Origin: RYN-230 sp963770545
Lineage (GTDB): Bacteria > Actinomycetota > Actinomycetes > Streptosporangiales > Streptosporangiaceae
Length of the DNA: 64,000 nt
Direction: 5' to 3'
Assembly: GCA_963770545.1 (NCBI GenBank)
Contig: CAVYQF010000031.1
Coordinates: 62,001-126,000 of the forward strand
Part shown: one piece after another, positions 58,537 to 64,000 of the stretch
Layout of the letters: each line of letters begins with the position of its first letter
How positions within the stretch are numbered: the first letter of the stretch is position 1
The notes under the pieces: generated by a model
Databases searched by the model: none
The model's input: only the letters and a program-made list of their open reading frames with translations
Told to the model about the DNA's origin: nothing
Position numbers and translations under genes: made by a program

Positions 58537-59820
58537 GTGGCCTCAATCGAGGCGGTGCACGCCAGGCAGATTCTGGATTCCCGAGGAAACCCCACTCTTG
58601 AAGTTGAGGTTGCCCTCGACGACGGCTCGCTGGGCCGCGCCGCCGCCCCGAGCGGGGCGTCCACCGGTGCCTTCGAGGCGGTGGAACTGCGGGACGGCGG
58701 GGACGAGTACGGCGGTAAGGGGGTCGCCAAGGCCGTCCAGGGCATCATCGACGAGATCCAGCCGGAATTGCTCGGCTACGACGCCGACGACCAGCGCATG
58801 ATCGACCAGGCCATGATCGACCTGGACCGGACTCCGGACAAGTCCCGGCTGGGGGCGAACGCGATCACTGGCGTGAGCATGGCCGTGGCCAAGGCCGCTG
58901 CGCAGTCCGCCGGCCTGCCGTTGTTCCGCTACCTGGGCGGTCCCAACGCGTACCTGCTGCCCGTGCCCATGATGAACATCCTCAACGGCGGGGCGCACGC
59001 GGACAACAGCGTGGACATCCAGGAGTTCATGATCGCGCCGATCGGTGCGGCCACGTTCACCGAGGCGGTGCAGTGGGGCGCGGAGACCTATCACGCGCTG
59101 AAGTCGGTGCTGAAGCAGCACGGGCTGTCCACCGGAGTCGGGGACGAGGGAGGCTTCGCCCCGGACCTGGAGAACAACCGGGCCGCGCTGGACCTGATCG
59201 TCGAGGCGATCAGCAAGGCCGGTTTCACTCCCGGCCTCGATGTCGCGCTCGCCATCGACGCCGCGGCCACCGAGTTCCACTCCGACGGCGCCTACCAGTT
59301 CGAAGGCGCAGCCCGGGACGCGGCCGAGATGACCCGTATCTACACCGAGTGGCTGGACGCCTATCCGATAGTGTCGCTCGAGGACCCGCTGTCCGAGGAG
59401 GACTGGGCCGGATGGCACGCGCTGACCGCGGCGCTCGGGGACCGGGTGCAGATCGTCGGGGACGACCTGTTCGTCACCAACCCGGAACGGATCCGCCGGG
59501 GGGTCACCGACCGCAGCGCGAACTCGCTGCTGGTCAAGGTGAACCAGATCGGTTCGGTGACCGAGACGCTGGACGCGGTGTCCCTCGCCCAGCGCAGCGG
59601 GTTCAGCTGCATGATCTCGCATCGCTCGGGGGAGACGGACGACGTGACCATCGCCGACCTGGCCGTGGCGACCAACGTGGGCCAGATCAAGTCGGGAGCG
59701 CCGGCCCGCGGCGAGCGGGTCGCCAAGTACAACCAGCTGATGCGCATCGAGGAACTTCTCGACGAGGCGGCCAGCTACGCGGGCGCGGCCGCGTTCCCCC
59801 GCTGGACCGCGGCTGAGTGA
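58537..59820 (+). CDS. eno: Enolase
   Basis: Enolase converts 2-phosphoglycerate to phosphoenolpyruvate. The 427-residue protein starts V-A-S-I-E-A-V-H-A-R-Q-I-L-D-S-R-G-N-P-T and has G-A-S-T-G, the metal-binding D-x-A-A-T-E-F, S-L-E-D-P, the catalytic lysine region L-L-V-K-V-N-Q-I-G and S-H-R-S-G-E-T. AGGAG precedes GTG 58537. The stop abuts the DivIC-like start (TGATG). Confidence 0.97.
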   Translation: MASIEAVHARQILDSRGNPTLEVEVALDDGSLGRAAAPSGASTGAFEAVELRDGGDEYGGKGVAKAVQGIIDEIQPELLGYDADDQRMIDQAMIDLDRTPDKSRLGANAITGVSMAVAKAAAQSAGLPLFRYLGGPNAYLLPVPMMNILNGGAHADNSVDIQEFMIAPIGAATFTEAVQWGAETYHALKSVLKQHGLSTGVGDEGGFAPDLENNRAALDLIVEAISKAGFTPGLDVALAIDAAATEFHSDGAYQFEGAARDAAEMTRIYTEWLDAYPIVSLEDPLSEEDWAGWHALTAALGDRVQIVGDDLFVTNPERIRRGVTDRSANSLLVKVNQIGSVTETLDAVSLAQRSGFSCMISHRSGETDDVTIADLAVATNVGQIKSGAPARGERVAKYNQLMRIEELLDEAASYAGAAAFPRWTAAE

Positions 59821-60311
59821 TGCCCGGCGCGCAGCCCAGGCGGCCGCCGCCGCCAGAACGGCCCCGGTTCACCAGCCGGGCCGCCGTGCTGGCGGTGGTC
59901 CTCTGTGCCATCGCGCTGAGCCTCGCCTACCCGGTGCGGGAGTACATTGCCCAGCGCCGCCAGATCGACCAGCTCCAGGCGCAGAGCCAGGCGACCACGG
60001 CTGAGCTCGCGCGGCTGCGGGCCGAGGCACAGCGGCTCAACGAGCCCGCATACATCGAGCAGCAGGCGCAGGACCGGCTGCACATGTGCCTGCCCCGGGC
60101 CAGCTGCTACGTGATCATTGGCGGCAGGCCGGCTGGCGTTAGCTCAGCTGTGGCCGCGGCCGCGAGTACCCCCTGGTACGAGCGGCTATGGCATTCGGTC
60201 CGCCAGGCCGATCAGGGCAGCGCCAGTGAAGGCAGCGCCAGTGAAGGCAGTACCAGTGAAGGCAGTACCGGTCAGGGCCGTACCGGTCAGGGCGTGTCGC
60301 ATGCCCGATGA
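59820..60311 (+). CDS. Septum-formation initiator (FtsB/DivIC family)
   Basis: The 163-residue single-pass protein has a membrane helix (about residues 22-40), a coiled coil with E-Y-I-A-Q-R-R-Q-I-D-Q-L-Q-A-Q and the D-R-L-H-M-C-L-P motif of DivIC, which joins the FtsQ/FtsL divisome complex. The tail is a run of G-S-A-S-E units from 15-bp repeats (about 60213-60296), absent from typical members. It overlaps DUF501. Confidence 0.88.
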   Translation: MPGAQPRRPPPPERPRFTSRAAVLAVVLCAIALSLAYPVREYIAQRRQIDQLQAQSQATTAELARLRAEAQRLNEPAYIEQQAQDRLHMCLPRASCYVIIGGRPAGVSSAVAAAASTPWYERLWHSVRQADQGSASEGSASEGSTSEGSTGQGRTGQGVSHAR

Positions 60312-60825
60312 CCTCGGGGTGGCGGCGGATGCGCTAGTGGACCGGGACGCGGCGGTGGTCGGGGAGCAGCTCGGCCGGCCACCCCGCGGACTGCGGGGGG
60401 TGGCGCACCGCTGCCCCTGCGGGCGGCCAGACGTGGTGGAGACGGCGCCCCGGCTGGACGACGGCACCCCCTTCCCGACGTTGTTCTACCTCACCTGCCC
60501 GCGGGCGGCCGCCGCGGTGAGCAGGCTGGAATCCGGTGGCCTGATGCGCGATATGCAGCAGCGGCTGGCCACCGAGCCGAAGCTGCACGCCGCGCAGCGG
60601 GCCGCGCACCGTGACTACGTGCAGCGGCGCTCGGCCGCCGCGGCGGCGGCCGGGGTGGAGCCACTCCCGCCCGGCATGCAGAGCGCGGGCGGCCTGCCGG
60701 ACCGGGTGAAATGCCTGCACGCCCTGGTCGCGCACGAGCTCGCCGTGCCGGGCGCCAATCCGCTGGGCCGGGAAGCGGCCGACGCGGCGGGCGAATGGTG
60801 GGCGCACGGCCCGTGCGTCCCGTGA
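60301..60825 (+). CDS. DUF501 protein
   Basis: The 174-residue protein has the DUF501 core: H-R-C-P-C-G-R-P-D-V-V-E-T-A-P, T-L-F-Y-L-T-C-P, and R-V-K-C-L-H-A-L-V-A-H near the end. The cysteines and histidine suggest a metal site. It sits in the conserved eno-divIC-DUF501-ppx order. ATG 60301 overlaps the end of the preceding gene. Confidence 0.88.
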   Translation: MPDDLGVAADALVDRDAAVVGEQLGRPPRGLRGVAHRCPCGRPDVVETAPRLDDGTPFPTLFYLTCPRAAAAVSRLESGGLMRDMQQRLATEPKLHAAQRAAHRDYVQRRSAAAAAAGVEPLPPGMQSAGGLPDRVKCLHALVAHELAVPGANPLGREAADAAGEWWAHGPCVP

Positions 60826-61835
60826 GGGTCGCGGCGATCGACTGCGGTACCAATTCGCTGCGGCTGCTGGTGGCGGAGGTCGATCCGGAAGCAGGGCGGC
60901 TCACCGACGTGGACCGTCGGATGGAGATCGTCCGGCTGGGACAGGGTGTCGATTCCACCGGGCAGCTGGCTCCCGAGGCGCTGGAGCGCACCCTGGGGGC
61001 GCTGCGCGGATACGCCCGTATCATCAAGGACCAGTCCGCGGCGGCGGTGCGGATGGTCGCCACCAGTGCCACCCGGGACGCGGCCAACGCCGCCGACTTC
61101 GTCCACGGGGTGAGTGGCGTGCTCGGTCTGAAGCCGGAGGTACTCAGCGGGGAGGAAGAGGCGTACCTGTCGTTCCTGGGCGCCACGGCCGAGTTCGGCG
61201 GCGGATCGGCCGGGCCGGGTGACGGGCCTTACCTGGTGGTGGACATCGGCGGAGGCTCCACGGAGTTCGTGGTGGGCGACAGGCAGGCCCCGGCGGCCGA
61301 GGCCTCAGCTGAGCGGGCCCCGGCTGACCTGATCGCGGGGGCGCCGCCGCCCGCCGGGGTCAGCGCGGTGTCGGTGGACATCGGCTGTGTCCGGCTGACC
61401 GAGCGTCACCTGCACTCCGACCCGCCCCGGCCGGCCGAGATCAGCGCGGCGGCCGCCGACATCGACGCGGCCCTGGACGCGGTGGCCGGGGCCCTGCCGG
61501 TCACGGCCGCCCGGACCCTGGTCGGCCTGGCCGGCTCGGTGACCACGGTGGCTGGCCTGGCCCTGGGGCTCGCGGAGTACGACTCGGCCCGGATCCACCA
61601 CGCCCGCGTATCCCGGGAGCAAGTCGCCGCGCAGACCCGCAGGCTGCTCGGCCAGACCCGGGAGGAGCGGGCGGCGCTGGGGGTAATGCACCCGGGCCGG
61701 GTCGATGTGATCGCGGGCGGGGCCATGGTGCTGGACCAGATCATGCGGCGGTTCGGGTTCGGGGAAGTGCTGGCCAGCGAGCACGACATCCTGGACGGGA
61801 TCGCCTGGTCGCTGGCGGCCGGAGTGCGCCGGTGA
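60822..61835 (+). CDS. Exopolyphosphatase/GppA-family phosphatase
   Basis: The ASKHA-fold enzyme hydrolyses inorganic polyphosphate or pppGpp. It starts R-V-A-A-I-D-C-G-T-N-S-L-R and has E-V-L-S-G-E-E-E-A, V-D-I-G-G-G-S-T-E and G-L-A-G-S-V-T-T. GTG 60822 is chosen as it overlaps the DUF501 stop (GTGA); the in-frame ATG 60795 is possible but unneeded. A polyphosphate role links loosely to the pst genes. It ends coupled to the glycosylase (61832). Confidence 0.9.
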   Translation: MRVAAIDCGTNSLRLLVAEVDPEAGRLTDVDRRMEIVRLGQGVDSTGQLAPEALERTLGALRGYARIIKDQSAAAVRMVATSATRDAANAADFVHGVSGVLGLKPEVLSGEEEAYLSFLGATAEFGGGSAGPGDGPYLVVDIGGGSTEFVVGDRQAPAAEASAERAPADLIAGAPPPAGVSAVSVDIGCVRLTERHLHSDPPRPAEISAAAADIDAALDAVAGALPVTAARTLVGLAGSVTTVAGLALGLAEYDSARIHHARVSREQVAAQTRRLLGQTREERAALGVMHPGRVDVIAGGAMVLDQIMRRFGFGEVLASEHDILDGIAWSLAAGVRR

Positions 61836-62662
61836 ATCTCCCGGGCCCGGCCCGCCCCGGATCTGGCTGGCCGGATGACCCCGCGACCCCGGATACCCCG
61901 GTGGCCCGCGACCCCGCTGAGGTGCGCCTGCTGGCGGGCGAAGCCGGCACTCTGGCCGAGCTGGTGGCCAGGGAATCCGTGTGCCGGGCCTGCCCCCGGC
62001 TGGTCGAGTGGCGGGAGCAGGTGGCCCGGGTCAAGCGCCGGGCCCACAGCGACGAACCGTACTGGGGGCGCCCGGTCCCCGGCTGGGGCGATGAGCACTC
62101 GCGCATCCTGATCGTGGGCTTGGCGCCCGCCGCGCACGGCGGGAACCGGACCGGGCGTATTTTCACCGGGGACCGGAGCGGGGACGTGCTGTTCGCCTCG
62201 CTGCATCGCTGCGGACTGGCCGCCCAGGCCACCAGCGTCAGAGCGGGGGACGGGCAGCAGCTCCTGGACACCTGGGTCGGGGCCGCGGTCCGGTGCGCCC
62301 CGCCGGCCAATAAGCCCACCGTGACTGAGCGCGATACGTGCGTACCCTGGCTGACCGCGGAGATCGGCTTCCTGAGCGGATCGCTTCGCGTCGTCGTCTG
62401 CCTGGGCGGGTACGCCTGGCAGGCCCTGTGGCCGGTGCTGCGCGATTCCGGTTACCCGCCGCCGCGGCCCCGGCCAGCCTTCGGGCACGGTGTGGAGGTC
62501 ACGCTGCCCGGCCCCGGATCCGGCCGTGACCTCGTCCTGATCGGCTGTTATCACCCGAGTCAGCAGAATACGTTCACTGGCCGGGTCACCCCTGGCATGC
62601 TGGATACGGTGTTCAGGCGAGCTCGCCTGAAGGCTGGCCTGGGTGCGGTCTCGGCGCATTGA
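61832..62662 (+). CDS. Uracil-DNA glycosylase, family 5 (UDGb)
   Basis: The 276-residue protein has V-G-L-A-P-A-A-H-G-G-N-R-T-G-R (motif I), C-R-A-C-P-R-L at the 4Fe-4S cluster region and C-Y-H-P-S-Q-Q-N-T-F-T-G-R (motif II), all diagnostic of UDGb. It removes uracil and deaminated purines from DNA. GTG 61832 overlaps the ppx stop. Confidence 0.92.
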   Translation: MNLPGPARPGSGWPDDPATPDTPVARDPAEVRLLAGEAGTLAELVARESVCRACPRLVEWREQVARVKRRAHSDEPYWGRPVPGWGDEHSRILIVGLAPAAHGGNRTGRIFTGDRSGDVLFASLHRCGLAAQATSVRAGDGQQLLDTWVGAAVRCAPPANKPTVTERDTCVPWLTAEIGFLSGSLRVVVCLGGYAWQALWPVLRDSGYPPPRPRPAFGHGVEVTLPGPGSGRDLVLIGCYHPSQQNTFTGRVTPGMLDTVFRRARLKAGLGAVSAH

Positions 62663-62828
62663 GGTGGGTCGGTAACGCTCCGTAAGCAAACGCCGTCGAA
62701 CTTAATCGAAATGGTTACGCTTTGCATTCGGCGTCCAAGTAAAAATAGATAACTCCCCCCGGGCGAAACATTCTGTATCAATTCGGCTGCCCGAGAGTCG
62801 CTCAGACGCTCCGGGGTATTATTACCCA

Positions 62829-62902
62829 GCCCCCGTAGCCCAAGGGAAGAGGCCGGCCCCCTAAAAGGGTCCCCAGTGTCGGTTCGACTCCGACCGGGGG
62901 CA
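62829..62902 (+). tRNA. tRNA with non-canonical anticodon loop (reads TAA in the best fold)
   Basis: A cloverleaf is clear: acceptor GCCCCCG/CGGGGGC, D arm GCC/GGC with an AAGGGAAG loop, and T arm GTCGG-TTCGACT-CCGAC. CCA is not encoded. The anticodon stem GGCCC/GGGTC gives a loop of C-C-T-A-A-A-A, so position 33 is C instead of U and the anticodon would be TAA (Leu). A 6-nt variable loop contradicts the long arm of true tRNA-Leu. The isotype is therefore unassigned; the gene may be degenerate or specialised. Confidence 0.65.
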
Positions 62903-63417
62903 CTCGTGTGTAGATGGTCCCCGAGCTGCCCTGATCTGGCCGGGAAAGCCTGCTGGCCACGGCATAGGTGGCGTTCGCTTGTCGCACGCGACGGGGTATC
63001 ACGGCACTCAGTGCTATAAAGGCGCGCCATTCACGCTGTTACCGATCAGATTCGAGATCTAAAATTTCAGTCAGCAAATCTGGCCATACCTGCCATGAGC
63101 AGCATGGTTGTTGCACGGGAACTCCGGTCGCGTCGAGAGCAACCCGAGGCGAATCGTGTTTGGCCACAGTTGCCCCATTCGGCTCGGTGACCTGACTCGT
63201 AGTCACGGGCCGTTACGCTGACCGAGTGTGCACGGCATTGCAGCATCGGGCGTGACCTTGCAGGGCCGGGCGCGGCACGTGGTAAGCCTGAGCGGCATCA
63301 CGGCGGTACGGACGGTGCGCGAGGCGCCAGCCCCCTGAGACGGTCCTGGGCCAGCACGCAGCGGCCTGGGCGGCCGGAAGGTGGCGCGGGACGGCGGTGG
63401 GCGGCGGCCGTCCGGGA
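62903..63417. other. AT-richer non-coding tract after the tRNA
   Basis: From about 62680 to 63190 base composition is well below the window average, with no coding frame supported by codon use or a ribosome-binding site. A CTATAAAG and several A/T runs are present. No integrase, repeat copy of the tRNA 3' end or transposase is seen. It may be a remnant of an integrated element or a promoter-rich spacer. The last 200 bp (63200-63417) are high-GC and equally empty. Confidence 0.55.
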
Positions 63418-63828
63418 CTAGCCGCTGATATCTGGCCCGGCCCTGTCGATCTCGATCCGGATCACGCACCTGCGGTCGCGCCGCATGGCCGCGCGGTAGT
63501 CATCCCAGTCCGGGTGCTCGCCTGAGACCAGCCGGTAGTACTCAATCAGCAACTCCATGGCCTCGGGCAGCGAAACGACCTCCGCCTTGCCCTCGACCTG
63601 AACCCACTCGCCGAAGAAGGTGTCGGTAAAGACGCAGAGTGAGGCCAGCGGGTTACGCCGCAGGTTCCTGGTCTTCACCGCGGTCTCGCGGGTGGAGATG
63701 ATGACCCGCCCGGCGGAGTCCACGCCGCAGGTCACCGGGGACAACTGCGGCCGCCCATCGGCCCGGGTCGTGGCCAGCACGGCCCGGTGGTTGGCGCGCA
63801 GGAACTCCCGGGCCTGGTCTAGCTGCAC
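63418..63828 (-). CDS. F420-dependent/PPOX-class flavin-split-barrel protein
   Basis: The 136-residue protein has the pattern A-V-L-A-T-T-R-A-D-G-R-P-Q-L-S-P-V, V-I-I-S-T-R-E-T-A-V-K-T-R-N-L-R-R-N-P and V-Q-V-E-G-K-A-E-V. This places it in the FDOR/PPOX family that uses coenzyme F420 or FMN. GTG 63828 is the start. Substrate is unknown. Confidence 0.88.
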   Translation of the reverse strand: MQLDQAREFLRANHRAVLATTRADGRPQLSPVTCGVDSAGRVIISTRETAVKTRNLRRNPLASLCVFTDTFFGEWVQVEGKAEVVSLPEAMELLIEYYRLVSGEHPDWDDYRAAMRRDRRCVIRIEIDRAGPDISG

Positions 63829-63902
63829 TGGTCTAGCCGCATTCGTCTAGCCGCGCTGGCCTGGCGGCATTGATCCGGCGCGCACTGTCTGGCTAGCCCG
63901 GC

Positions 63903-64000
63903 TCAGGCGCTGTTCAGCCGGAGACGGCGGCGGAACTCATACTCGTGCACGATCGCCGACGCGTACCCGTGCGATAGTCCATGCTCGTCGGACAGCCAAT
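63903..64000 (-). CDS. C-terminal end of a DUF4287-like protein (partial)
   Basis: The last 32 codons are present and read L-S-D-E-H-G-L-S-H-G-Y-A-S-A-I-V-H-E-Y then a basic tail and stop. This resembles the end of DUF4287 proteins (helical, W-L-x-x-E-H-G-L-x-x-G-x-A). The start lies beyond the right edge. Confidence 0.6.
   Translation of the reverse strand, partial: WLSDEHGLSHGYASAIVHEYEFRRRLRLNSA

Noticed and set aside
60795..60824. Upstream ATG start for the exopolyphosphatase
   Set aside because: GTG 60822 overlaps the previous stop in the same manner as its neighbours and begins exactly at the conserved N-terminal strand.

Overview
The window is a high-GC chromosomal segment from an actinomycete (Actinomycetota). 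Support comes from mycothiol synthase, the actinobacterial nitrogen regulator GlnR, two BldC-like MerR-fold proteins, MurT/GatD peptidoglycan amidation, Rex, an F420/PPOX-type protein, a DivIC-like cell-division protein and start codons placed as in leaderless transcripts. Many blocks match, as far as I remember, gene order in Streptomyces and Streptosporangiales. I cannot name a species. No prophage, insertion sequence, CRISPR array or biosynthetic cluster is visible.

Layout. 1-6.7 kb: end of a gamma-carbonic-anhydrase-like gene, a small ORF, an in-frame GlnR-MshD fusion, a MoaD-like carrier, an ECF sigma/anti-sigma pair, a thioredoxin, then a sulfur operon (Cys-containing leader peptide, DUF4395, sulfurtransferase, DUF1416). 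7-13.3 kb: a GntR-like regulator, phoU, pstSCAB and a universal stress protein; from about 8.2 kb nearly every gene carries frameshifts although its protein motifs survive in the alternate frames. 13.6-20 kb: two coupled, poorly described membrane proteins resembling conjugation ATPases without catalytic residues, then murT/gatD. 20-31.9 kb: DsrE, nitrobindin, a G1-type acid peptidase with an unusual upstream RNA structure, a Fur-family regulator, YgfZ, proline metabolism, AcuC, a BldC-like protein, a COX24-like basic peptide, an acyltransferase, a HAD phosphatase, a membrane protein fused to an ABM domain and a glutaredoxin-like protein.

32-46.2 kb: the haem module. Rex and its operator head rex-hemA-hemC-hemD-hemB, followed by a primase-polymerase-like gene coupled to hemL. 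After an EamA transporter and a phosphatase come the cytochrome c maturation genes (lipoprotein thioredoxin, resB, ccsB) with ccdA absent at the expected place. Redox-sensing Rex, haem synthesis and cytochrome c assembly form one respiratory theme. 46-64 kb: a lethal-factor-like metallopeptidase with a small partner, bldC, a PLP dehydratase, a sulfurylase-like/APS kinase fusion, mfd, a SurA-like lipoprotein, mazG, eno, the DivIC-like protein, DUF501, ppx, a uracil-DNA glycosylase and an odd tRNA.

A cross-cutting feature is short GC-rich tandem repeats. They are mostly 15 bp and in frame inside linkers of at least seven proteins, and of 13, 18 and 32 bp between genes.
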